15,285 nucleotides of DNA from Campylobacterota bacterium. GTDB lineage: Bacteria; Campylobacterota; Campylobacteria; Campylobacterales; Sulfurovaceae. Position 1 is the stretch's first letter, and each line of letters begins with the position of its first letter. Both the position numbers and the translations under genes were made by a program. Shown piece after piece: positions 6,300-13,224 of this stretch. The stretch lies in assembly GCA_030595845.1 (NCBI GenBank), contig JAUVCL010000030.1, positions 1-15,285 of the forward strand. The letters run 5' to 3'. The notes beneath the pieces are model-generated. The model was not told the origin of the DNA, searched no databases, and was given only the letters and a program-made list of their open reading frames with translations.

Positions 6300-7295
6300 A
6301 TGGTAAATAGAGACATAAACTTCTCTTTGTGGTTAGACTTCGTTGAAAGAGATTATCTAAAAAATGAGTTTTCAAAACTGATAGAAAACGGAACTATTAA
6401 CGGTGCAACAAGTAACCCTTCGATCTTTGCTGCTGCTATTACAACATCACCTGCATACAAAGAGCAGTTAGCTTCACTTGCGGGGAAAAGTGCCAAAGAG
6501 AAGTATGAAGCAGTTGCGATTGATGATATTCGTACGGCTGCACAAGCATTAAGAGAGTCTTATGATGAAGGGAATGATGGATATATTTCCATAGAAGTAG
6601 ATCCTTTTCTCTCTAATGATACTCAGGGCACCATCGATGAAGGGAAAAGACTTTTTGCAGCTATAGGTGAACCTAATGTGATGATCAAAGTACCTGCAAC
6701 AGAAGCAGGCTATGATGCAATGACGGAACTCTTATGTAATGGTATCTCTGTCAATGCGACACTGGTTTTTTCACCTAAACAGGCACAAAAATGTCTGAAA
6801 GCTATGAAAAAAGGGATGGACGGATTTGAAGCATCAGGGGGCGGAAGAGCGGAAGCTGTTATCTCTGTATTTGTCAGTCGTTTTGACAGATTACTGGATA
6901 GGGATCTAGAGAAAGAAGGGATGTCTGTTTCAAAAACAGGTTTTTACAATGCTGCAAAGATCTATAACCTTATCGAAGCCAATCATATGCCAAGTGTACG
7001 GACACTTTTTGCAAGTACAGGTGTGAAAGGTGATACTTTGGCAGCAGATTACTATATGAGAGAACTCTTGGCACCTCACTCTGTCAATACCGCACCGTTA
7101 GCTACGATAGAAGCTTACATTTCGACCAAAGCTACTGCGCCAAAATTTCCTTTGGAAGATTCTGATATCAATGGATATTTTACGAAATTGGCAGACAATG
7201 GATTTGATATGGATGAAGTATATGCACAACTTTTAAAAGAGGGACTTGAAGCTTTTGAAAAAGCATTTGAAGAGATGCTTGATACGTTAAAATAA
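6300..7295 (+). CDS. tal: transaldolase
   Basis: Moves a dihydroxyacetone unit between sugar phosphates (sedoheptulose-7-phosphate and glyceraldehyde-3-phosphate to fructose-6-phosphate and erythrose-4-phosphate) in the non-oxidative pentose phosphate pathway; cytosolic TIM barrel. The product is 331 residues. It shows the TSNPSIF signature (37-43), IEVDPFLS (98-105), the Schiff-base Lys130 in VMIKVPAT (127-134) and GISVNATLVFS (148-158). Length and motifs fit the family that includes actinobacterial and Campylobacterota enzymes rather than the short 220-residue type. AAGGA at 6288-6292, inside the end of aat, serves as ribosome site, and only 3 bp separate the genes, so it is probably co-transcribed with clpS-clpA-aat. 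Erythrose-4-phosphate feeds the aromatic pathway that pheA and pabB draw on, though the genes are not adjacent. Confidence 0.94.
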   Translation: MVNRDINFSLWLDFVERDYLKNEFSKLIENGTINGATSNPSIFAAAITTSPAYKEQLASLAGKSAKEKYEAVAIDDIRTAAQALRESYDEGNDGYISIEVDPFLSNDTQGTIDEGKRLFAAIGEPNVMIKVPATEAGYDAMTELLCNGISVNATLVFSPKQAQKCLKAMKKGMDGFEASGGGRAEAVISVFVSRFDRLLDRDLEKEGMSVSKTGFYNAAKIYNLIEANHMPSVRTLFASTGVKGDTLAADYYMRELLAPHSVNTAPLATIEAYISTKATAPKFPLEDSDINGYFTKLADNGFDMDEVYAQLLKEGLEAFEKAFEEMLDTLK

Positions 7296-7319
7296 ATAAG
7301 ACACAGGAGTCTACTCTAT

Positions 7320-8459
7320 ATGGAAGAAAAACTCAAACTTTATCTTAGAACAATGATCAGTAATAGTGGAAGTGACCTTCACCTTAAGAGTGGTTCCCAA
7401 GTGAGGTTACGTATCCATGGTGTATTGAAGGTGCTGGGGCAGGATGCTCTTAGTGCAGAGATGATGGATAAACTGGCACGTGAGATCACAACAGCTGATC
7501 AGTATGAAAAACTTGTGACAGACAAAAACCTTGACTTTTCTTATGTATTGGGGGAAGAAAACAGGTTTCGTGTGAACTTTTTTTATCAGATGGACGGACT
7601 GTCTGCGGTTTTCCGTATTATTCCTGTAAAGATCTTGACCCTTGACGAACTTAATTTACCACCGGTGATCAAGACATTCGCAGAAATTCAAAGAGGGCTG
7701 GTTTTAGTTACAGGTGTAACGGGTTCAGGTAAATCTACAACCCTTGCAGCCATACTTGATAAGATCAACAGAGAACAGAAAAAGCATATTATTACCGTAG
7801 AAGATCCTATAGAATTTGTACATAAAGACAGAGGTTGTCTGATCAATCAAAGAGGTATCGGTCAGGATGCACACTCTTTCTCTGATGCACTTAGAGCAGC
7901 ACTAAGAGAAGATCCCGATATCATACTTGTTGGAGAAATGAGGGATTTGGAGACGATTGACATTGCTCTGCATGCGGCCAATACAGGTCACCTTGTTTTT
8001 TCAACCCTGCATACACTTGATGCCAAAGAGACGATAGATAGAATTGTCGGTATGTTTGGTAATGAAGAACAAAACAGAATCCGTATGTCTTTAGCTTCCG
8101 TACTTGAAGGTGTTATCTCTCAAAGGCTCATCCCCACTAAAACAGGCGGAAGGGTTGCGGGGATAGAGATCCTCAAAAAAACGTCAAGAATTGAACAGCT
8201 TATTACGGAGAACAGAGATGCAGAGATTCCTGATGCACTTTTTGAGGGGAAAGAGATCTATGGTACACAGACGTTTGACCAGGCATTGCTTGATATTTTA
8301 CGTAGAGGTGAGATCACAGAGAAAACAGCCTTAGAATATGCTACAAATCCAGCCGATATGAAACTCAAAATGCAAGGTGTTGGTAAAGGTGCCATTGTAG
8401 ATGAGCATGCTGCAGAAAAAGAAGTAGATGTGTTTGCCTTTAAAGAGGAGGAGGAATAG
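7320..8459 (+). CDS. pilT: PilT/PilU-family type IV pilus retraction ATPase
   Basis: Hexameric secretion-superfamily ATPase that depolymerises type IV pili and so powers twitching, attachment or DNA uptake; acts at the cytoplasmic face of the inner membrane. The 379 residues hold an N-terminal PAS-like domain (about 1-105, with the GSDLHLKSG motif), Walker A GVTGSGKST (132-140), Asp box IITVEDPIE (157-165), Walker B DPDIILVGEMRD (198-209) and His box VFSTLHT (226-232). The C-terminal region has QTFDQALLDILRRGEI, usual for the family, but at 289-306 the AIRNLIRE-type motif of classical PilT is poorly kept, and an acidic tail is added. PilU is therefore an alternative. AGGAG lies 10 bp before the ATG and the gap to tal is 24 bp. 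No pilus structural gene is nearby. Confidence 0.9.
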   Translation: MEEKLKLYLRTMISNSGSDLHLKSGSQVRLRIHGVLKVLGQDALSAEMMDKLAREITTADQYEKLVTDKNLDFSYVLGEENRFRVNFFYQMDGLSAVFRIIPVKILTLDELNLPPVIKTFAEIQRGLVLVTGVTGSGKSTTLAAILDKINREQKKHIITVEDPIEFVHKDRGCLINQRGIGQDAHSFSDALRAALREDPDIILVGEMRDLETIDIALHAANTGHLVFSTLHTLDAKETIDRIVGMFGNEEQNRIRMSLASVLEGVISQRLIPTKTGGRVAGIEILKKTSRIEQLITENRDAEIPDALFEGKEIYGTQTFDQALLDILRRGEITEKTALEYATNPADMKLKMQGVGKGAIVDEHAAEKEVDVFAFKEEEE

Positions 8460-8507
8460 AATACAAACTACTTTGTCTTCTTTCCTCATAATAGGAATAA
8501 TTTAAAC

Positions 8508-8577
8508 TACATTGGGTATAATTCGCGTCTATTTTACTAAATGCAGTTATGGATCGAGTAAAAAATTATACAATGTA
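8508..8577. repeat. imperfect inverted repeat with facing TATAAT boxes
   Basis: The left arm TACATTGGGTATAA (8508-8521) is the reverse complement of the right arm TTATACAATGTA (8566-8577) apart from an extra GG. Each arm contains a TATAAT reading inward: plus strand at 8517-8522, minus strand at 8565-8570. The arms bracket the first part of the rplY leader. Either they are paired binding sites or two promoters facing one another. Confidence 0.5.
8517..8522 (+). promoter_or_regulatory. -10 box of the rplY-pth operon
   Basis: A perfect TATAAT in the context TTGGGTATAATTCGCG, about 68 bp before the rplY ATG in the 131-bp pilT-rplY gap. It would give a leader of roughly 60 nt. No -35 is obvious. 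A weak TTCCT/AGGAA hairpin at about 8482-8497 might mark the end of the pilT transcript. Confidence 0.65.
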
Positions 8578-8590
8578 ATAAAGGACAGAT

Positions 8591-9127
8591 ATGTTAGAAG
8601 GTATCGTTAGAGAGAGTATCGGTAAAGTGAATGCAAAGAAGCTTAAAAGAGATGGTTATCTAATCGCAAACATTTATGCAAATGGCGTTGAAAATATCAA
8701 TGCTGCATTTAAACGTGGAGAATTTGTAAGAACAGTTAGAAATAAAGAGACACTTGCATTCCCTGTTAAAGTTGGCGACAAAGAGATCAATGTATTTATC
8801 CAAGAGTATCAACTTCACCCAGTAAATGGTGATGTGCTACACGTAGATTTGAGAGTAGCTGTACCAGGGCAAGTAACAAACTTCCTTGTACCTGTTATCA
8901 TGCACGGAACACCAGTGGGTCTTAAAAACAAAGGTGTACTAGTATTGTCTAAAAAAAGATTAAAACTAAGAGGTACGATCGAAGATATGCCTGCTAACTT
9001 TGATCTTGATGTTGAACCACTAGACAGAGATGAATCAATTCTTGTAAGAGATATTGAAGCACCTGCAAATTGTACAATAATGGATAGAGCAGATGTTGCT
9101 ATCTGTGGTGTTATCAAAGCCAAATAA
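8591..9127 (+). CDS. rplY: 50S ribosomal protein L25 (general stress protein Ctc form)
   Basis: Binds 5S rRNA in the central protuberance of the large ribosomal subunit. The 178-residue product is the long TL5/Ctc form: an N-terminal 5S-binding L25 domain (about 1-95, with RESIGKVNAKKLKRDG at 8-23 and VFIQEYQLHPVNGDVLHVDL around 68-87) plus a C-terminal beta domain (about 96-178). AAGGA at 8581-8585 lies 5 bp before the ATG. pth begins 6 bp after the stop; the rplY-pth pair is common in bacteria and here starts the right-hand operon. Confidence 0.95.
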   Translation: MLEGIVRESIGKVNAKKLKRDGYLIANIYANGVENINAAFKRGEFVRTVRNKETLAFPVKVGDKEINVFIQEYQLHPVNGDVLHVDLRVAVPGQVTNFLVPVIMHGTPVGLKNKGVLVLSKKRLKLRGTIEDMPANFDLDVEPLDRDESILVRDIEAPANCTIMDRADVAICGVIKAK

Positions 9128-9133
9128 GTCATT

Positions 9134-9706
9134 ATGACACTTTTCGTAGGTCTAGGTAATCCGGGATCACAGTACGAAAATACACGACATAATATCGGCT
9201 TTAAAACGATCGACAAACTGGTTGATCGTTTTTCTGCCCGAGATATTTCCAAAACTTCTTTTCAGGGCAAACTGTATCGTTCCGCCTCTTCACTTTTTTT
9301 AAAACCTAGCACATTTATGAACCTTTCGGGTCGATCTGTACAACCTGTAAAACATTTTTTCAAGGTCGAACTTGAAGATGTGATCGTGATCCATGATGAT
9401 ATTGATCTTCCTTTTGGTACGCTACGTTTTAAAAGAGGTGGTGGACATGGTGGACATAATGGTCTTAAATCATTAGATGCACATCTTACAAAAGAATATA
9501 TTCGCGTAAGAATAGGTGTAGGAAAGCCAGAACATAGATCTCAAGTTTCAGATTATGTTTTACATGATTTTTATGAGGATGAGGAAAAATATTTAGATGT
9601 GTTGATAGGACATGTAAGCAACGCATGTGAAGCATTATTATCTGAAACACTTAATGAAGTACGATCAAAATACTCTTTGAAGTCCATTGAAAGTTTAACC
9701 CCATGA
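9134..9706 (+). CDS. pth: peptidyl-tRNA hydrolase
   Basis: Cleaves the ester bond of peptidyl-tRNAs that drop off the ribosome, recycling tRNA; essential in most bacteria; cytosolic. The product is 190 residues, the normal length. The active site is complete: Asn9 in GLGNPG (6-11), catalytic His19 in NTRHNIGF (16-23), Asn63 in KPSTFMNLSG (57-66), Asp88 in HDDIDLPFG (87-95) and Asn109 in GGGHGGHNGLKSL (102-114). There is no strong ribosome site in the 6-bp gap after rplY, so translation is probably coupled. The stop overlaps the start of the following permease gene by 4 bp (ATGA). Confidence 0.97.
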   Translation: MTLFVGLGNPGSQYENTRHNIGFKTIDKLVDRFSARDISKTSFQGKLYRSASSLFLKPSTFMNLSGRSVQPVKHFFKVELEDVIVIHDDIDLPFGTLRFKRGGGHGGHNGLKSLDAHLTKEYIRVRIGVGKPEHRSQVSDYVLHDFYEDEEKYLDVLIGHVSNACEALLSETLNEVRSKYSLKSIESLTP

Positions 9707-10785
9707 GTTTTCTTTTTCCTCCACTTTATTTTAGGTATCTGTCAAAACTCTATCTTAAAAATCTATTGGCCATACTATTTGGTCTCTCTTTTGCGTTTGC
9801 CTCGATAGATTATTTTCAAAATGTTCAAAAACTTGATGTTGCTTCAAATTATAAGATACTGTATATTTTTTATATGTGGCAAGAGGCTATAGGTTTACTC
9901 TACCCTCTTGCCATTGTTTTTGCCTTGATCATGACAAAACTTGCATTGGTTAAGAACAATACTATGGGGGCACTGCATGCCTTTGGTTACAATAAAAAGA
10001 GACTTTTATTACCTCTTCTTGCTGTGTCAGCATTGACTTACGTCATTTTTATAATGCTTCACACAACATCGTTTTCGTATGCAAAAGATAAAGCGCAGTT
10101 CCTTTTGAAAAATGAGCTCAGTGCCTATGATGTGAATGATCTTTTTTTCAAATATAATGATACCTTTGTCTATATCGATAAACTCGATCCCATAGAAAAA
10201 AAGATCCAGAATATTACTATTTTTAAAGTGGAAGGGTATCAGGTACGCTATACCATTAAAGCACCTATAGCCCTGTTTGATGGAAAGAAATGGATAGCCC
10301 ACGATGCCATATTAAAAACACATATCTATAAAAACAATGAATTACAAAGATATACGATTGAGCATAAAGATACCATAGAAACTCTGGATGGTTATAAACC
10401 TAAGATCATAGAATCACTTTATGTTGGTAGATCTATGAATATCATAGATGCCTATAACACATTGAAGTTACTTGATCGTCAACATCTTAATTCAGATACG
10501 ATAAGAGCAGCAATGTATGATAAAGTACTGGTTCCACTTTTTGCTTTGGCGCTGGTATTGATCTTATTTTTCAAATTGCCTTTTCATGCAAGAATGATGA
10601 ATCTTGGGGGCGTTGTTGCATTCGCTTTGGCAGGTACTTTTGTCATTTGGGGAGTTCTTTTTGGCTTGGGACGAATGAGTGCAAATGGTGCATTGCTCCC
10701 TGAATTTGGCGCACTTTTACCCATTGTTTTGTTATGGGGATATACATTGTATGTCTACTTTACAGATGAAAAAAAGATCGGCTAG
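9703..10785 (+). CDS. LptF/LptG-family permease (LPS export ABC transporter)
   Basis: Inner-membrane subunit of the LptB2FG transporter, which extracts lipopolysaccharide and passes it to the LptC-A-D bridge. The 360 residues show the expected layout: membrane segments at about 18-36, 52-80 and 101-121, a large periplasmic beta-jellyroll domain (about 125-270), then segments at about 275-293, 301-322 and 336-353. The sequence alone does not let me choose LptF over LptG. It overlaps pth by 4 bp and is therefore probably translated together with it. The equivalent gene lies between pth and lysA in C. jejuni as I recall. The TAG stop touches a small fragment of the GC-rich repeat family. Confidence 0.88.
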   Translation: MSFLFPPLYFRYLSKLYLKNLLAILFGLSFAFASIDYFQNVQKLDVASNYKILYIFYMWQEAIGLLYPLAIVFALIMTKLALVKNNTMGALHAFGYNKKRLLLPLLAVSALTYVIFIMLHTTSFSYAKDKAQFLLKNELSAYDVNDLFFKYNDTFVYIDKLDPIEKKIQNITIFKVEGYQVRYTIKAPIALFDGKKWIAHDAILKTHIYKNNELQRYTIEHKDTIETLDGYKPKIIESLYVGRSMNIIDAYNTLKLLDRQHLNSDTIRAAMYDKVLVPLFALALVLILFFKLPFHARMMNLGGVVAFALAGTFVIWGVLFGLGRMSANGALLPEFGALLPIVLLWGYTLYVYFTDEKKIG

Positions 10786-10794
10786 ACCCCTACA
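10785..10794. repeat. possible right-end remnant of the palindromic repeat
   Basis: GACCCCTACA matches the right terminus of the element at 2271-2354 exactly (GACCCCTACA at 2345-2354). Nothing else of the element is present. It begins at the last base of the permease stop codon. Ten bases could match by chance, so this is tentative. Confidence 0.35.
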
Positions 10795-10818
10795 GAACGT
10801 TTAAAACTGCCTTTTAAT

Positions 10819-10867
10819 CAACATTTGGATAAAATCACCCTAAAATAGAACTCAAGACAACATTTGG
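10819..10867 (+). promoter_or_regulatory. probable lysA promoter region with a 10-bp direct repeat
   Basis: CAACATTTGG occurs at 10819-10828 and again at 10858-10867, 39 bp apart. A TAAAAT that could be a -10 lies at 10830-10835, directly after the first copy, with another TAAAAT at 10841-10846. This is the 102-bp gap between the permease gene and lysA and may give lysA its own promoter. The leader is too short for a lysine riboswitch. Confidence 0.35.
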
Positions 10868-10887
10868 GTTAATTTAGGATAACAGAG

Positions 10888-12099
10888 ATGACTATTGACA
10901 CGAAAGCATTGGCAGATAAGTACGGCACGCCATTGTATATTTATGATTTTGATTATATTGAAAACAGATACACGACACTTAAAGATGCTTTTGCCGGTAA
11001 AAAATCTATCATTAACTATGCAGTAAAAGCAAACTCAAATCTCTCTGTGATCGCACATTTGGCAAAGCTTGGTGCGGGTGCTGATTGTGTCAGTATAGGA
11101 GAAGTGCAAAGAGCACTGAGTGCAGGTGTAGATAAATATAAGATCATTTTTTCAGGTGTGGGAAAACGTGATGATGAAATACGTTCAGCCTTGGAACATG
11201 ATATTTTACTTCTTAATTTAGAGAGTGAAGCAGAGATGAAACGTGTTGAGATGGTGGCACGTGAGCTTGGTAAAGAAGCACGTATCTCAATCCGTGTTAA
11301 TCCAAATATTGATCCCCAAACTCACCCTTATATTTCAACAGGACTGCATGAAAACAAGTTTGGTGTTGAGATCGATATGGCTAAACGTATGTATATTTAT
11401 GCCAATAAGTCAGAATTTTTAAATCCTATTGGTATACATTTCCACATCGGTTCACAACTCACTAAGCTTTCCCCTATACGTGAAGCCTGTGGTATCGTAG
11501 CAGACTTGGTACGTTCACTTAAAGCCATTAAAATTGATATCAAGTTCTTTGATGTAGGTGGTGGTATCGGTGTGGTATATGATGATGAAGTCACGATAGC
11601 TGCTGAGGATTATACTCAAGCTATTTTTGAAGCGACCAAAGGGCTTGATGTGACACTTCTTTGTGAACCTGGACGTTATATGGTGGCGAATGCAGGCGCA
11701 TTCTTCACAAAAGTACTCTATGAAAAAGTCAATGACGGCAAACGTTTTGTTATTGTGGACGGTGCAATGAATGACCTGATAAGACCAAGTCTTTATAATG
11801 CCTACCATAAGATAGAGGCAGTACAGGTTGAAGGTGACAAGACACCGGCAGATGTAGTAGGACCAGTATGTGAAAGTGGTGATTTTTTTGGTAAAGATGT
11901 ATCTCTGCCTCCGCTTTCTCATAATGATATTATTGTCATACATTCTGCGGGTGCCTATGGTTTTACAATGGCATCTAACTACAACACCCGTGCAAAAGCT
12001 GCTGAAGTAGCACTGCAGGGTGGGAAAGACAGACTGATCCGTCAACGAGAAACCTATGAAGATCAGGTACGATTAGAATTAGAGTATTTACAAAAGTAA
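10888..12099 (+). CDS. lysA: diaminopimelate decarboxylase
   Basis: PLP enzyme that decarboxylates meso-diaminopimelate to L-lysine, the last step of lysine synthesis; cytosolic dimer. At 403 residues it has the normal length. The alanine-racemase-type barrel carries the PLP lysine Lys47 in YAVKANSN (44-51), HFHIGSQ (184-190), the phosphate-binding GGGIG (224-228) and CEPGRY (259-264). The C-terminal beta domain adds GPVCESGDFF (325-334), whose Cys328 and Glu329 come from the partner subunit, and SAGAYGFTMASNYN (353-366). AGGAT lies 9 bp upstream of the ATG. pheA follows after 18 bp. In C. jejuni, as I recall, a HAD-family gene stands between lysA and pheA; it is absent here. Confidence 0.96.
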   Translation: MTIDTKALADKYGTPLYIYDFDYIENRYTTLKDAFAGKKSIINYAVKANSNLSVIAHLAKLGAGADCVSIGEVQRALSAGVDKYKIIFSGVGKRDDEIRSALEHDILLLNLESEAEMKRVEMVARELGKEARISIRVNPNIDPQTHPYISTGLHENKFGVEIDMAKRMYIYANKSEFLNPIGIHFHIGSQLTKLSPIREACGIVADLVRSLKAIKIDIKFFDVGGGIGVVYDDEVTIAAEDYTQAIFEATKGLDVTLLCEPGRYMVANAGAFFTKVLYEKVNDGKRFVIVDGAMNDLIRPSLYNAYHKIEAVQVEGDKTPADVVGPVCESGDFFGKDVSLPPLSHNDIIVIHSAGAYGFTMASNYNTRAKAAEVALQGGKDRLIRQRETYEDQVRLELEYLQK

Positions 12100-12117
12100 A
12101 GTAATAAAAGGTTTCAG

Positions 12118-13176
12118 ATGACTTTAGATGAGCTAAGAGTAAAGATAGACAGCATTGATGATACATTGTTAAAACTCTATAATGAGCGTATGGAACTTGT
12201 ACACAAAGTGGGTGAGGTAAAAAACACAACAGGTGCACCTATCTATCGTCCTGAACGGGAACAAGCCATTCTAAATCGATTGAAAAAGCAGAATCAAGGG
12301 AAACTGACAGACGATGCGATCGACGCACTTTTCCTGGAAATGTTTGCCGTGGCAAGAAACCTTGAGCTACCAGAAGGTGTAGCCTACCTTGGACCGGAAG
12401 CCAGTTTTACCCATCAGGCAGCAGAGGGTAAGTTTGGTGCAATGAGCTCGTATCTGCCTATCCGTTCTATAAAGGGTATATTTCGTGAAGTAGCGAAGGG
12501 GACAGCCAAGTTTGGTGTGATACCTATAGAAAACTCTTCAAACGGTATTGTCAGTGATACGATCAATTGTTTAGATGCGTATGATCTTAAAATTATTGCA
12601 GAAGTGATGATAGATGTGCATTTGGCCTTTGCTACGATCAATGATGATATTAAAAATATTACAAAAATATATTCTAAAGACATTGCATTTGGACAGTGTC
12701 ATAAGTTTTTAGAGGATCTGGGATTGGATGAAGTAGAACTGATCCCTGTTGAATCGACAGCCAAGGCAGCAAAACTTGCACTTAAAGATGAGACAGCAGC
12801 AGCACTTTGTCCTGCGGTAGCTGCCAAGTTAAATAATTTGCCGGTACGTTTTAATAATGTAGAAGACAGCAGCAATAACAGAACACGTTTTTTTATCATT
12901 TCAAATTTTGAAAATGCAGTTTCAGGCAATGATAAAACATCTCTACTCGTCAGGCTCTCTAACACGCCAGGCTCTTTGGTTGATTTCCTGAATGACTTTG
13001 AAGAAGCAAATGTGAATTTGACAAAGATCAAGTCACATATTGTAGGGGGAGAATCAATTTTCTTTATAGAGTTTAGGGGACATCAAGAGGATGCAGAGGT
13101 AAAAGAGATCTTGCAAAGACATAAAAATCAGATTAAGGTATTGGGCTCTTATGTGAAAGAGACTGATGATGTATAA
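12118..13176 (+). CDS. pheA: bifunctional chorismate mutase / prephenate dehydratase (P-protein)
   Basis: Converts chorismate to prephenate and then to phenylpyruvate, the committed route to phenylalanine. Three domains are visible in 352 residues: an AroQ chorismate mutase (about 1-85, with Arg7, Arg24, Lys35, Arg47 and Glu48 in the expected active-site places), a prephenate dehydratase (about 88-262, with YLGPEASFTHQAA at 90-102, PIENSSNG at 136-143 and catalytic Thr256 in NRTRFF) and a C-terminal ACT domain (about 274-350). In the ACT domain the GALV motif is nearly kept (GSLV, 285-288), but the ESRP motif is replaced by Lys305-Ser-His-Ile308, so phenylalanine feedback may differ. AAGG lies 6 bp before the ATG. 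HisC-type aminotransferases can act on phenylpyruvate, which may tie it to the next gene. Confidence 0.95.
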   Translation: MTLDELRVKIDSIDDTLLKLYNERMELVHKVGEVKNTTGAPIYRPEREQAILNRLKKQNQGKLTDDAIDALFLEMFAVARNLELPEGVAYLGPEASFTHQAAEGKFGAMSSYLPIRSIKGIFREVAKGTAKFGVIPIENSSNGIVSDTINCLDAYDLKIIAEVMIDVHLAFATINDDIKNITKIYSKDIAFGQCHKFLEDLGLDEVELIPVESTAKAAKLALKDETAAALCPAVAAKLNNLPVRFNNVEDSSNNRTRFFIISNFENAVSGNDKTSLLVRLSNTPGSLVDFLNDFEEANVNLTKIKSHIVGGESIFFIEFRGHQEDAEVKEILQRHKNQIKVLGSYVKETDDV

Positions 13177-13182
13177 AAAAAA

Positions 13183-13209
13183 TGTAGGGTGTTGTGTCCT
13201 CACAACACC
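13183..13209. repeat. half-element of the TGTAGGG repeat family (single hairpin)
   Basis: It begins TGTAGGG like the left end of the larger elements and forms a perfect 9-bp hairpin, GGTGTTGTG/CACAACACC with loop TCCT. The right-hand half is missing. It lies in the 48-bp pheA-hisC gap and ends 15 bp before the hisC ATG, so it would form a stable hairpin close to the hisC ribosome site. Confidence 0.65.
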
Positions 13210-13224
13210 AATAAATGGAACAGC

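Noticed and set aside
10786..10887. Lysine riboswitch upstream of lysA
   Set aside because: The gap is only 102 bp including a likely promoter, so the leader would be about 50 nt, much shorter than the ~170-nt L box, and no such fold is apparent.
11515..12045. A 176-codon minus-strand frame within lysA
   Set aside because: It is antisense to conserved lysA motifs, its product is unusually rich in Cys, Tyr and Ile without any domain, and it has no promoter or ribosome site.
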